A stretch of DNA of 64,000 nucleotides from assembly GCF_000212735.1 (NCBI RefSeq), contig NC_015510.1, positions 1,736,001 through 1,800,000 of the forward strand. Reading direction: 5' to 3'. Position 1 is the first letter of the stretch. Every line of letters starts with the position of its first letter. This stretch comes from Haliscomenobacter hydrossis DSM 1100. GTDB lineage: Bacteria; Bacteroidota; Bacteroidia; Chitinophagales; Saprospiraceae. This document shows positions 50,587-59,740 of the stretch, piece by piece. The position numbers and the translations under genes are program-made. The notes under the pieces are model-generated. The model saw nothing but the letters and a program-made list of their open reading frames with translations. It was not told the origin of the DNA and searched no databases.

Positions 50587-52014
50587 ATGGCTATTCTAAC
50601 TGCCAATCCAAACTTACGCCTCGAGCACGACTTGTTGGGCGAAAAACACCTTCCCATTGATGCATACTATGGCATTCAAACCCAACGCGCCCTCGAAAAT
50701 TTCAAAATCAGCGGGGTAACCTTGCAGTTTTTCCCAGAATTCATTGAAGGGCTGGTCGAAGTCAAAAAAGCTTGCGCTTTGGCCAATTACGACCTGGGCG
50801 CCTTGTCTGATGAGGTCAAAAATGCCATCGTTGCGGCTTGTGATGAGATCATTGCGGGCAAATTCCACGATCAGTTCAAAGTAGACATGATCCAGGGCGG
50901 TGCAGGTACCTCAACCAACATGAACGCCAACGAAGTGATCGCCAACCGTGCCCTCGAAATCATGGGGTACAAAAAAGGCGACTACGAGCACTGCCACCCC
51001 AACAACCACGTCAATCTGTCGCAATCGACCAATGACGCTTATCCCACGGCCTTGAAGATTGCCCTGATCAAATGTAAAGCCAAATTGTTGGTTGAACTGG
51101 TCGCCATCACCAATAGTTTTCGCCGCAAAGGTGAGCAATACCAACACGTGATCAAAATGGGCCGTACCCAATTGCAAGATGCCGTGCCGATGACCATGGG
51201 ACAAACCTTTGAAGCATATGCCGTAACCTTGGAAGAAGAAATCGAGCGCCTGGAAAACAACACCAATCTTTTTTTGGAAGTCAATTTGGGCGGAACCGCC
51301 ATTGGGACAGGCATCAACACTTCACCAAATTATGCCCGTTTGGCGGTTGCCCACCTGCGGGATGTCACGGGGCTTAAAGTGGTAAAAGCCCGCAATCTGA
51401 TTGAGGCGACCCAGGATACGGGCGCTTTCATCATGTTTTCTTCGGCAGTCAAACGTTTGGCCATCAAATTGTCGAAGATTTGCCACGACTTGCGCTTGTT
51501 GTCTTCCGGGCCACGCACGGGATTCAACGAAATCAACCTGCCCCCCATGCAACCCGGTTCATCGATCATGCCCGGCAAAGTCAATCCGGTTATCCCCGAA
51601 GTCATGAACCAAATCGCTTTCCGCGTCATGGGCAACGACCTGACGGTTAACATGGCCGTAGAAGCTGGCCAACTGGAACTCAACGCTTTTGAACCGATCA
51701 TTGGGCATTGTCTGTTTGAGTCGATCAACATCCTCAAAAATGGCATGTCGACCCTGCGCACCAAGTGTATCGACGGCATCACCGTCAACGAAAAGCGTTG
51801 CTGGGATCTGGTCAAAAACAGCATCAGCATCGTAACAGCCTTGAATCCGGCCCTGGGTTACGAAGTCTGTTCGGCCTTGTCCAAAGAAGCACTGGCCACC
51901 GACCGCAGCATTTATGATTTGGTGTTGGAAAAAAACCTCATGAGCCAGGAGCAGTTGGATGAGGTGTTGTCGCCGGAGAATATGATCCGGCCACAGTTGA
52001 AAGCGAATAAGTGA
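50587..52014 (+). CDS. aspA: Aspartate ammonia-lyase
   Basis: A 475-residue enzyme that splits L-aspartate into fumarate and ammonia. It belongs to the same superfamily as fumC in this window but shows aspartase features: YYGIQTQRALENFKISG near the start, [40 protein letters not shown], and [19 protein letters not shown] as the catalytic loop. No signal peptide, so it is cytoplasmic. The start MAILTANPN at 50587 follows the predicted promoter. Its last codons (GCGAATAAGTGA) resemble the heptamer repeat that begins right there. Confidence 0.93.
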   Translation: MAILTANPNLRLEHDLLGEKHLPIDAYYGIQTQRALENFKISGVTLQFFPEFIEGLVEVKKACALANYDLGALSDEVKNAIVAACDEIIAGKFHDQFKVDMIQGGAGTSTNMNANEVIANRALEIMGYKKGDYEHCHPNNHVNLSQSTNDAYPTALKIALIKCKAKLLVELVAITNSFRRKGEQYQHVIKMGRTQLQDAVPMTMGQTFEAYAVTLEEEIERLENNTNLFLEVNLGGTAIGTGINTSPNYARLAVAHLRDVTGLKVVKARNLIEATQDTGAFIMFSSAVKRLAIKLSKICHDLRLLSSGPRTGFNEINLPPMQPGSSIMPGKVNPVIPEVMNQIAFRVMGNDLTVNMAVEAGQLELNAFEPIIGHCLFESINILKNGMSTLRTKCIDGITVNEKRCWDLVKNSISIVTALNPALGYEVCSALSKEALATDRSIYDLVLEKNLMSQEQLDEVLSPENMIRPQLKANK

Positions 52015-52118
52015 AAAGCGAATAGCGAATAGCGAAAAGCGAAAAGCGAATAGCGAAAAGCGAATAGCGAAAAGCGAATAGCGAATAGCGAAAAGCGAAT
52101 AGCGAATAGCGAAAAAAT
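52010..52118. repeat. Tandem-heptamer array (AAAGCGA / ATAGCGA)
   Basis: About 15 copies of 7-base units of two forms, starting in the last codons of aspA. A shorter inverted set lies at 52187-52220, beyond a separate terminator hairpin, so the whole block can fold around it. Confidence 0.8.
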
Positions 52119-52133
52119 AAAGGTAATCACGTA

Positions 52134-52186
52134 AAAAACAAAGGCTCTGGCATATCGAATTTATCGATGCCGGAGCCTTTGTTTTT
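52134..52186. terminator. Two-way terminator between aspA and the TrkA-type gene
   Basis: A 20-base stem (52134-52153 and 52167-52186, one mismatch) containing AAAGGCTC, with A and T tracts on both sides, between convergent genes. Confidence 0.75.
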
Positions 52187-52217
52187 AGCTTTTCGCTTTT
52201 CGTTATTCGCTTTTCGC

Positions 52218-52928
52218 TTAATAGCCGCCCTCGCGTCCCACCTCGTGCGTATCCGCCAGGAGTTTGATTTCGGGGTTGGTGCCAAAAACGACGAGGATAT
52301 CCCCTTCTTCAAAGATGGTTTCCGGTTTGACTACGCCTTCTGAAACGTAGATGACCTTATTGATGCCCAACAGATTTTTCTTGATGCGTTTGCGGACGAT
52401 GGTGACAATATTGAGGTTGAAGTTTTTCCGCAGGTCTACTTCTTGCACTGATTTGCCCACAAACGAAGGGGGCAGGTGCAATTCCACAACCGAGTGGTTT
52501 TGATCCAAATCAAATGACTCGATGGCTGTTTTTAGGTTGAGTTTTTTGGCCAAACGTTCAGCGGCCTCTAATTCCGGGTGCAAAATCTCCTGAATGCCCA
52601 TCGCCTCCAAAACCGTTTCGTGGGTATTGGAAAGCGAGCGACTGATCACCCGTTTTACCCCTAAGGTTTTTAAGTTGGCGGTAGTCATCAATGAAGCGCC
52701 TTCGTTTTCGCCGATGGCGACCACGGCAACGTCGGTATCTTTCAGCGGCAAATTGCGCAAAGCCACCAAATTCGTTCCATCAAGCGTGATGGCATGGGTC
52801 ACTTTATCTTTGATCAACTCCACCTTGTCAGGGTTTTTGTCGATGGCAATCACTTCATGGCCCATTTCGGTCAGTTGGAAAGCTAGCGAAGCTCCAAAGT
52901 TACCCAATCCAAAAATCAACACTTTCAT
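52218..52928 (-). CDS. TrkA/KtrA-type NAD-binding potassium transport regulator
   Basis: A 236-residue cytoplasmic protein. The N-terminal Rossmann (RCK) domain begins MKVLIFGLGNFGASLAFQL with GLGNFG, and Asp/Lys in IAIDKNPDKV favouring NAD. The C-terminal TrkA_C domain begins near residue 140 (VVELHLPPSFVGKSVQEVD). Such proteins gate Trk/Ktr potassium channels in response to nucleotides; no membrane subunit gene is adjacent. The start at 52928 agrees with the Rossmann fold. It converges on aspA. Confidence 0.9.
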   Translation of the reverse strand: MKVLIFGLGNFGASLAFQLTEMGHEVIAIDKNPDKVELIKDKVTHAITLDGTNLVALRNLPLKDTDVAVVAIGENEGASLMTTANLKTLGVKRVISRSLSNTHETVLEAMGIQEILHPELEAAERLAKKLNLKTAIESFDLDQNHSVVELHLPPSFVGKSVQEVDLRKNFNLNIVTIVRKRIKKNLLGINKVIYVSEGVVKPETIFEEGDILVVFGTNPEIKLLADTHEVGREGGY

Positions 52929-53185
52929 ATGTAGCAAAATATTGTGAGTCAATTACTTATCCAATCCTATGGCGCGTTGTGGTACCGTATGATTTCATTC
53001 AAATCCAAAATTCAGTAGTAAATTTTGCAGAATGAGCCCATTCTATCCACAAACATAATAATTATGAGTGGCAATTCGGCAAAATCTACGGATTAGACTT
53101 CTTTACGGGAATGTACCGGAAATCTTTATTGTATAAAAAATATTGCTTAATTTAGTGTGGCAAGGAAATGCTACAAAACCCATTT

Positions 53186-54979
53186 ATGAAAAACTTCCTG
53201 GTTCGTTTCCTGCGTTTGAACGACACCACGGTACCGCTGGAGAACAAACTATCGGATATTGTCACCTTTGGTACTTTCGTAAGCGTAGGAGTTGGACTGA
53301 TCCAAAACATCCTCATTGGCATTCATTGGTTCGTCAATTCTATGCTTGCTATCACTATGCTCGTAAGCGCCATTTGTTTTTATCAATCGCGGTTCAAAAA
53401 CAATTACCGCAGCATCAGGCCTTTTTTTTTAGCGACCATTGGTACGTTTTTAAGCATTTCCTGGTTTGCGAATTATGGCGTACGTGGACCTTCGATTATC
53501 CTCATGAATTTATTTGCGGTGTTGGGTGCACTATTGATCAAAAAAGAACGCAATACCCTGTTTTTTATCGGCTTGGGCATATTGACGACCATTCTGTTGC
53601 TCATTGAATTGTATTATCCGCAATCGCTGCACACTTACGACTCTGATTTTCAGTGGCAAATGGACCTTTTCAACACCTATATTTTTGGGATCGTGTTCCT
53701 GGCCCTCACCATTTCTTTTTTTAAAAGCAGTTACGAAGAAGATCGGGAAGTGTTGGTTGAAACCACCGATCGTTTGGAGCGCTCTCAAGAGGAAATGTTG
53801 AAGGAAAAAGAAAAAGCAGAAAAAGCAGAGCGAGCCAAAACTGAATTTCTGGCCAACATGAGCCACGAAATTCGTACGCCACTCAACTCGATCATCGGTA
53901 CTGCCGATTTACTCAATGAAACCGAGTTATCGGGCCGTCAGCAAGAATACCTGGAAACGATCAGCATCAGCAGTCGGCACCTGCTCAATTTGGTCAGCGA
54001 CGTTTTAGACATGTCTCGTATTGATCAGGGGCGTCTTTTTTTGGAAAATCAGGACTTTCAATTGTCTGTATTACTGGAAAGCACCCTCAAGTTGTTCCGC
54101 AATGAACCCAAAATCAGTGGCAAACAACTTTTTTTGAACCTGGAAATTGCCCCAGGTACCCCCGAACATTTGCGCGGCGATTCCTATCGCTTGCGGCAGA
54201 TCGTGGTGAACCTGGTCAGCAATGCCATCAAGTTTTCCAATACAGGCAACATCAGGATAAAAGTAAGCAAAAAACAGGCGGAGTTACCCCCCGGCAAAAT
54301 TGGCATTCAATTTGAAGTCATTGATCCTGGCGTAGGGATTCAAAAAGAGGATTTGCCGAAACTTTTCCGGCCCTTTTCAGAAATTAAAACCAGCACTGTT
54401 CATCCTTTTAAAGGCGCGGGATTGGGTTTGGCCATCTCCCAAACCATCATTCAATTGATGGGCGGTGAAATCAGCGTGAGCAGCAGCCCCGGTGTTGGTT
54501 CAACTTTTGCTTTTTTTGCGCTGTTTGAGGCCGGACTTCCACCGGTTCAAGTACCGGATACGCCCGAAGGGGTTGAAGGAAAAATGGCCGACATTTACCC
54601 CTTGTCCATTTTGGTTGTCGAAGACAATATGCTCAATCAGAAGTTGATTCTGCGCATCATGGAGCATTTTGGTTACCAAATTGACATTGTTGAAAATGGT
54701 CGGGAAGCACTGCACAAATTAAACACCCAGGTTTACGACCTCATCTTTATGGATGTGCAAATGCCCGAATTGGATGGCATTGAAACGACTCAAGCCTTGC
54801 GGCAAATGCCCATCAATCAGCCTTATATTGTTGCGATGACCGCCGCCGCCGCCCCCGAAGACCAGGAAGCCTGTTTTGCCGCAGGAATGAATGACTACGT
54901 GGTAAAACCCATCTCGATGACCAAAATCCGGGCCTTGATTCCGAAGTGGAGTGAGGGAGTGAAAAAAAGTGAAAAGTGA
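53186..54979 (+). CDS. Hybrid sensor histidine kinase
   Basis: A 597-residue protein. Six hydrophobic spans (about residues 25-185) form the membrane sensor; a coiled coil follows, then HisKA with phospho-His in [16 protein letters not shown], and HATPase with [22 protein letters not shown] and GAGLGLAIS. The C-terminus (from about 475) is a receiver domain with VVEDNMLNQ, phospho-Asp in [11 protein letters not shown] and Lys in YVVKPIS. No other two-component gene is adjacent, so the output partner is elsewhere. The last codons run into a heptamer array, whose first TGA serves as the stop. The ATG at 53168 is an alternative start. Confidence 0.9.
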   Translation: MKNFLVRFLRLNDTTVPLENKLSDIVTFGTFVSVGVGLIQNILIGIHWFVNSMLAITMLVSAICFYQSRFKNNYRSIRPFFLATIGTFLSISWFANYGVRGPSIILMNLFAVLGALLIKKERNTLFFIGLGILTTILLLIELYYPQSLHTYDSDFQWQMDLFNTYIFGIVFLALTISFFKSSYEEDREVLVETTDRLERSQEEMLKEKEKAEKAERAKTEFLANMSHEIRTPLNSIIGTADLLNETELSGRQQEYLETISISSRHLLNLVSDVLDMSRIDQGRLFLENQDFQLSVLLESTLKLFRNEPKISGKQLFLNLEIAPGTPEHLRGDSYRLRQIVVNLVSNAIKFSNTGNIRIKVSKKQAELPPGKIGIQFEVIDPGVGIQKEDLPKLFRPFSEIKTSTVHPFKGAGLGLAISQTIIQLMGGEISVSSSPGVGSTFAFFALFEAGLPPVQVPDTPEGVEGKMADIYPLSILVVEDNMLNQKLILRIMEHFGYQIDIVENGREALHKLNTQVYDLIFMDVQMPELDGIETTQALRQMPINQPYIVAMTAAAAPEDQEACFAAGMNDYVVKPISMTKIRALIPKWSEGVKKSEK

Positions 54980-55053
54980 AAAGTGAAAAGTGAAAAGTGA
55001 AAAGTGAAAAGTGAAAAATACTTGCTTTTCACTTTTCACTTTTAGTTTTTCAC
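54962..55053. repeat. Tandem-heptamer hairpin (unit AAGTGAA), second copy
   Basis: Fills the gap between two convergent genes and begins inside the kinase gene. Unit, spacer pattern (AAAAATAcTtGCTTTTCAC form) and inverted half match 12892-12977, 42 kb away. Confidence 0.8.
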
Positions 55054-56049
55054 TTATTTAAGGTCCAGCAAGAACCCAATCGTAAAGTTGGCATCCCAAT
55101 CGAATACAAAGGTTTTGCAGCCGGTTTTGTCGGCAAAAGCTTTGTAAATGTTCAGGCCTGATTTTTGTTTGCCACCTTCGGCTTTGAGGTCAGCGGGTTT
55201 GCTGAGTACGGTAAACCGCTCATTGCCATTGCGCAGTTGCTTGGCAAATTCAAAGGGCACACCTCCAATGATGAAACAAACCTTGCGCTTGGAAGCGGGG
55301 ATTTGTGCGGCAATGGAGGCCGCTTCTTCATAAGCAGCAGCGTCGGTTACGTTGTTCTGAAAGTATTTTGAGCCATAGGTTTCGCCACTTTTGATTTCGC
55401 CGCCTTCCATCCAAGATACTTTGGTGTTGCCCGAACCGATGTCCAGTACAAAGGCCTCGCCCGCATAGGAGGCAGGTAGTACACATTTGAGGGCATAAGC
55501 ACCTTCCTGCTCGGCGGTTACTGGGTTGACAAAGTATCCCAGAGTCTTGAGTCCCTTGGAAATTTTTTGGGTTTCGGGCGTTTTGATGGCACCTGAACTT
55601 ACTACAAAGTGAATGTCCTTTCCGGCTACGCCATAATTGAGCATATTGGAAATATAGTTTTTTAACCCCGCCCGCACGTCGTCATCTGTTGCCATGTTTT
55701 CGTAGACCAGGCTGGAGCCAAACTCGGCTTTTTCCAGTTTCCAGGTTTTTTTGGCATCAATACTAACAATAAAAGAATTGAAGCCCGAAGCACCCAATTC
55801 CACTACGCCTTTCAACTTGCCGTTTACCGGGGCAGGTGGCAAATAGCTGAATGATGAGCGGGTAGTTGTCGTTTTGGATTTGGTACTAGGCTTTTCTTCG
55901 TCTTCTTCAACAGGTCTTGCTGGAGAAGTAGTTTCTTTGTCAGTTGTTACAGCGGTATTGTTTTGTGGTAAAAACTTGCGTACGCCAAGGAAAATACCTA
56001 CTGCAACCACTGCCAGAATTAAAATTTTGGCAAAAGGTGTGAGCTTCAT
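55054..56049 (-). CDS. Membrane-anchored Ppx/GppA-like protein of the actin/ASKHA fold
   Basis: A 331-residue protein. One N-terminal membrane span (MKLTPFAKILILAVVAVGIF) is followed by a Ser/Thr/Lys-rich linker (about residues 35-75) and a globular domain. The first phosphate-binding-like turn is VVELGASGFNSFIVSID and the second FVLDIGSGNTKVSW, as in exopolyphosphatase/GppA and other actin-fold enzymes. A FIIGGVPFEF block follows. If the signal anchor leaves the domain outside, it would sit in the periplasm, where nucleotides are scarce. I recall no characterised member of this layout. The start is fixed by the membrane span. Confidence 0.6.
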   Translation of the reverse strand: MKLTPFAKILILAVVAVGIFLGVRKFLPQNNTAVTTDKETTSPARPVEEDEEKPSTKSKTTTTRSSFSYLPPAPVNGKLKGVVELGASGFNSFIVSIDAKKTWKLEKAEFGSSLVYENMATDDDVRAGLKNYISNMLNYGVAGKDIHFVVSSGAIKTPETQKISKGLKTLGYFVNPVTAEQEGAYALKCVLPASYAGEAFVLDIGSGNTKVSWMEGGEIKSGETYGSKYFQNNVTDAAAYEEAASIAAQIPASKRKVCFIIGGVPFEFAKQLRNGNERFTVLSKPADLKAEGGKQKSGLNIYKAFADKTGCKTFVFDWDANFTIGFLLDLK

Positions 56050-56221
56050 AGATTGTAAAATTTGGTTGTGGATGATGCCCGAAATTTAGGAATATTTACC
56101 ACACCATGCGATTTTATTTATGCACTTGAAAATTAAAAGAGAATTTCCCCAAAAGTTATTCCGGCTTTTTTACTTTTACCCGTGCATTATTTTATCAAAC
56201 ACACCCAAGCCTTCCAAAAGT

Positions 56222-57418
56222 ATGAGTACGAATACACGTTTTCAATTGATGGTGATGATGTTCCTCGAGTTTTTAATTTGGGGTTCCTGGTACGTCACCA
56301 TGGGTACCTACCTCGGTACAAATCTTCAAGCTACCGGGGTACAAATTGGCCTGGCCTATCAAACGGTGAGTATTGGTGCCATCATCGCGCCTTTTTTCAT
56401 TGGTTTGATTGCTGATCGTTTTTTTCCTGCTCAACGCATTCTGGGGGTGTTGCACTTATTGGGAGCGGTGGTGTTGTACCTGCTGGGGCAACAAACCACG
56501 TTTACGAATTTTTATCCCCTCATCCTCATCTACATGTTGTTGTACATGCCGACTTTGGCACTGGTCAACGCTGTCGCATTTAAACAAATGAGCGATACCG
56601 CCAAGGAGTTTCCCCCGGTTCGGGTACTGGGTACCATTGGCTGGATTGTGGTTGGAAACGTAATTGCTTACCTGGCTTTGGAAAAAAGTCAATCGCTGGA
56701 TAAAACTTTTTTGATGGGTGCTGGCACTTCGGCCATATTGGGTGTATATAGTTTTTTCTTGCCCAATACTCCTCCTCCTAAAAGCAAGGACGAGAAAATA
56801 TCGGTTCGGGACATTCTGGGACTCGAAGCTTTGGGAATGCTCAAAAATCCTTCTTACCTGATCTTTTTTATTGGTTCCATTTTGGTGTGTATCCCGCTCT
56901 CGTTTTATTACAATTTTGCCAATCCCTTCCTCAACGAAGCAGGCATGGTTGGGGCTGCCGGAAAAATGAGTTGGGGGCAAATCAGCGAAATTGGGTTTAT
57001 GCTCGTGTTGCCGGTTGCATTGGTGCGTTACGGCATCAAAAAAATCTTGTTGGTGGGCATGTTGGCCTGGATGCTGCGTTATGTTTGTTTTGCCTACGGC
57101 GACGCTGGTGCCAACTACTGGATGCTGATTTTGGGAATTATTCTACACGGAGTTTGTTACGATTTCTTCTTTGTAACGGGCCAAATTTATACCGAACAAC
57201 AAGCTGGAGTGCGCTTTAAAAGTTCCGCGCAAGGCATGATTACGCTGGCCACTTATGGCATTGGGATGTTTATTGGTTCGTACATCAGTGGCTATGTTGT
57301 AGATATGTACAATGACAATGGCGTCCACAACTGGACTTCGATCTGGATGGTGCCAGCTGGACTGGCTTTGGTGATTTTGCTGGGTTTTGCGTTCTTCTTC
57401 AAGAGTGAAAAGAAATAG
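56222..57418 (+). CDS. Nucleoside:H+ symporter family MFS transporter
   Basis: A 398-residue membrane protein starting MSTNTRFQLMVMMFLEFLIW. About 12 hydrophobic spans; GSWYVTMGTYLG and GLIADRFFPAQRILGVLHL early on, and the later EIGFMLVLPVALVRYGIKK and GVCYDFFFVTGQIYTEQQA, match the NHS (NupG/XapB-like) family that takes up nucleosides with protons. No nucleosidase is adjacent. The longer frame to 56120 gives a poor start. It ends directly in a perfect 24-base hairpin. Confidence 0.88.
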   Translation: MSTNTRFQLMVMMFLEFLIWGSWYVTMGTYLGTNLQATGVQIGLAYQTVSIGAIIAPFFIGLIADRFFPAQRILGVLHLLGAVVLYLLGQQTTFTNFYPLILIYMLLYMPTLALVNAVAFKQMSDTAKEFPPVRVLGTIGWIVVGNVIAYLALEKSQSLDKTFLMGAGTSAILGVYSFFLPNTPPPKSKDEKISVRDILGLEALGMLKNPSYLIFFIGSILVCIPLSFYYNFANPFLNEAGMVGAAGKMSWGQISEIGFMLVLPVALVRYGIKKILLVGMLAWMLRYVCFAYGDAGANYWMLILGIILHGVCYDFFFVTGQIYTEQQAGVRFKSSAQGMITLATYGIGMFIGSYISGYVVDMYNDNGVHNWTSIWMVPAGLALVILLGFAFFFKSEKK

Positions 57419-57470
57419 CCATCAGCTTTCAGCTTTCAGCAATACCTGCTGAAAGCTGAAAGCTGATGGC
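57418..57470. terminator. Perfect 24-base-arm hairpin of AGCTTTC units
   Basis: Arms 57418-57441 and 57447-57470 are exact complements with a 5-base loop, built of tandem AGCTTTC heptamers. It starts on the last base of the symporter stop codon and ends 7 bases before the end of the convergent peptidase gene. Confidence 0.75.
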
Positions 57471-57476
57471 TGATCG

Positions 57477-58868
57477 CTAACTCTTTTTAAACGTCATCGC
57501 CGAATTCTGCGTACCTCTCGCATCGTTGAACTTGCTGACCATGAATACATTCATCGTCGTACCTACCTTTTTAAAGTAGATGGTGCGTAACACAAATCCC
57601 TGGTTGTAGATGGCGCAATGGGTGTAGTTTGGATTCCCTACCAGTGGATCTACTTTTGCTTTGCCCCAATCACAATCTTGTGGGCTACATTTGCCCCAGG
57701 TATTCAAGTTGGCTCCAGCATTGAGGAAATTGATTTTGGTCAAGCTAGAGGTGTTGGGGTCAGCGTTTACCCAATTGTCCGATGCAGCAACGATAACACC
57801 GGGGTTCACGGCAATACCTGGGTTCACTACGATGCCTGGGTTCACCAATACAAGCTGAGCTTTAGCTTTCACCCATACCGCGCGGCGGCCGATGTTGTTG
57901 GCGTTGTATTTGATCCACATCAATCCAGCCATGCCCCAATCGGTTCCCCAGGAGTTTTTGATCAACCAGGCGCCCTTGGCGTCGTCCCAACCGATGATTT
58001 GTACCACGTGGTTGGAAGAAGGAGCACCGTAGTTGCTGGCAAATCCGAAGAAAACACCAGCCACGTAGTTCTGGAACAAACCATCAACCATGACACTGGA
58101 AGCAACTGAACCATATTTACAAATGGCTTCTTTGATTTTGGCAACCGAAGCAATCCCGGCATAGGTTGCAGCTGGATCAGCCAAACCCCATGCTTCTGCT
58201 TTGTAGTTGGTAGCGGGTTTTGGCTGACAAGCAGTAGCAGAGGAGCTATAAGGGTAAGTAGCTTCGGTAACTACACTGTTGTTCCCATCTACCCACCACT
58301 GATAAACGATGTTGGACATCCCGCCACCGCAGTCACCACCACCAGAGCAGGAAAGGATTTGTTGCTCGGAAAGGTTCAGGGCATTGGCAGCACCACCATT
58401 GACTTTCAAGTAGTTGGTTTCATAAGCGGCCAGGGTTCCGAATGCCCAGCAACTGCCGCAACCACCTTGATCACGAACGGGGGTCACCTGTCCTTTGCTG
58501 CGGGCGTCGTAAGCGGCCATACCTGCATTACATGCCAATACCCCTGGATCGATGGTAAATTGTTTGACGCGCAGGTAATTGTTTACTGCTTGCAATTGCT
58601 GAGGGCTGAGTTCACGTTCGCCCGTAATCTGCTGGATTTGTTTGCCAGATACTGAGGTAAAACCAACGGCAAATGGAAGTTTTTGGTTGTTGATGAACTG
58701 GCGCTGTTGTTGGAGTTCAATTTTGATATTTTGGGGAGCTTGAATTTCGCGGTTGATGTAGATCTGGGGTACTTGTACCTGGGCTTGAATGCCACAAGCA
58801 CTCAACAATAAGGCGAAAAAAGACAGGGTCTTCAGGATGCTGAAGGTAGAGACATTAGGCGTTTTCAT
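57477..58868 (-). CDS. Papain-family (C1) cysteine peptidase lipoprotein
   Basis: A 463-residue protein. The signal ends LLLSAC, a likely lipoprotein site (Cys25). A pro-region to about 115 is followed by a C1A domain with the oxyanion Gln134, nucleophile Cys140 (DQGGCGSCWAFG), His287 (SNHVVQIIGW) and Asn305 (IKNSWGTDWG). A linker with three VNPGI-type repeats (about 337-355) leads to a C-terminal domain of about 100 residues, not recognised. It would be anchored outside and cleave proteins. An inhibitor-like gene for this family of enzymes follows upstream on the same strand. Confidence 0.9.
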   Translation of the reverse strand: MKTPNVSTFSILKTLSFFALLLSACGIQAQVQVPQIYINREIQAPQNIKIELQQQRQFINNQKLPFAVGFTSVSGKQIQQITGERELSPQQLQAVNNYLRVKQFTIDPGVLACNAGMAAYDARSKGQVTPVRDQGGCGSCWAFGTLAAYETNYLKVNGGAANALNLSEQQILSCSGGGDCGGGMSNIVYQWWVDGNNSVVTEATYPYSSSATACQPKPATNYKAEAWGLADPAATYAGIASVAKIKEAICKYGSVASSVMVDGLFQNYVAGVFFGFASNYGAPSSNHVVQIIGWDDAKGAWLIKNSWGTDWGMAGLMWIKYNANNIGRRAVWVKAKAQLVLVNPGIVVNPGIAVNPGVIVAASDNWVNADPNTSSLTKINFLNAGANLNTWGKCSPQDCDWGKAKVDPLVGNPNYTHCAIYNQGFVLRTIYFKKVGTTMNVFMVSKFNDARGTQNSAMTFKKS

Positions 58869-58971
58869 GGTGTATGAGCTTAAAGGTTAATGATAAAAAT
58901 TCTTGGGATTGGTGGAAAGGAAGGATTGATTTTAGGTTCAATCCTTCCTTTTAAACTTAGTAGTGGGGCAA

Positions 58972-59068
58972 AAATAAATGTTCATTTTTTTCAAGCCATA
59001 GGATTAGATAAGACACTTAAATTGAACCGTTTACTTATCTAATCCTATGGCAAAATGAACATTTATTT
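58972..59068. repeat. 97-base palindrome between peptidase and inhibitor genes
   Basis: Inner exact arms GCCATAGGATTAGATAAG (58995-59012 and 59034-59051) and outer exact 17-base arms (58972-58988 and 59052-59068). A 19-base piece of it recurs with one change at 52955-52973. Confidence 0.7.
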
Positions 59069-59080
59069 TTTTATCGCCCC

Positions 59081-59446
59081 TTAGTCAATGCGCACGGTGT
59101 AGTTTTCTCGTTTGGCGTCAGTGGGGATCTGCTTGTCAAAAGGTCGGCGATAAACAAAGTCCAGCGTGGTCTTGCCTTGTTTCAATGCTTTGAACACAAA
59201 TACATCCATGCCCGATTTGCCGTCTACTTTTTTATCCGATTCCTCGTATACCTGACTTTCCAAGTGTACGTATTGGGAGTCCGCTGGGCTGACCAGGGTC
59301 CAACTATAGCCAGTCGCGATGCTGCCGGGTAACTTAATCTCAAACTTTTCGCCAGCTTTGGCGCGGATAGTGTGTTGTTCAGGGATCATATCAGGGTCAG
59401 TTTGGCATTGTGCCAGGATTAAAAGGCTGATCAACCAAATTTTCAT
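59081..59446 (-). CDS. Chagasin-family (I42) cysteine-peptidase inhibitor
   Basis: A 121-residue secreted protein with signal MKIWLISLLILAQC (a lipoprotein-like Cys14, with an unusual Gln before it). The three inhibitory loops of the chagasin fold are all recognisable: LPGSIATGYSW (loop of the NPTTG type, residues 41-49), DGKSGMDVF (76-83) and YRRPFD (100-104, RPW/F type). These wedge into the active site of papain-like enzymes. The next gene on the strand is a C1 peptidase, so enzyme and inhibitor probably act together, by analogy with protozoan and bacterial pairs. Confidence 0.82.
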   Translation of the reverse strand: MKIWLISLLILAQCQTDPDMIPEQHTIRAKAGEKFEIKLPGSIATGYSWTLVSPADSQYVHLESQVYEESDKKVDGKSGMDVFVFKALKQGKTTLDFVYRRPFDKQIPTDAKRENYTVRID

Positions 59447-59642
59447 GGTATTGCATTATGGTGAACGTTCACATAGAGGTGTGTGAAGGGAGGAAAAGCG
59501 TTCCGGGTAACGAGGAATATTTTTTAGAAAAAAGATCAGAATATTTCCAGCCAATTTACTTTAAAAATCTAATATACTTAATATCAGATACTTAATTTAT
59601 TTTTTACGAATATTTTTGTTTAAGATAAGCTGATCAATCATC

Positions 59643-59740
59643 CGTACGGGCAGCCCTGCGTGGCTGCCCTCTGCGTGGCTGCCCTTTGGACAACCACGCG
59701 GGACAACCACGCAGGGTTGGACAACCACACAGGGTTGTCC
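59643..59740. repeat. Repeat block of GGCAGCC and GGACAACCACGC units
   Basis: Repeats of two related units, three copies of GGACAACCACRC and three of GGCAGCCC/GGCTGCCC types, with internal inverted symmetry. It starts about 196 bases past the inhibitor gene (in minus-strand terms, downstream of the DUF1080 gene) and ends at its stop. Confidence 0.65.
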
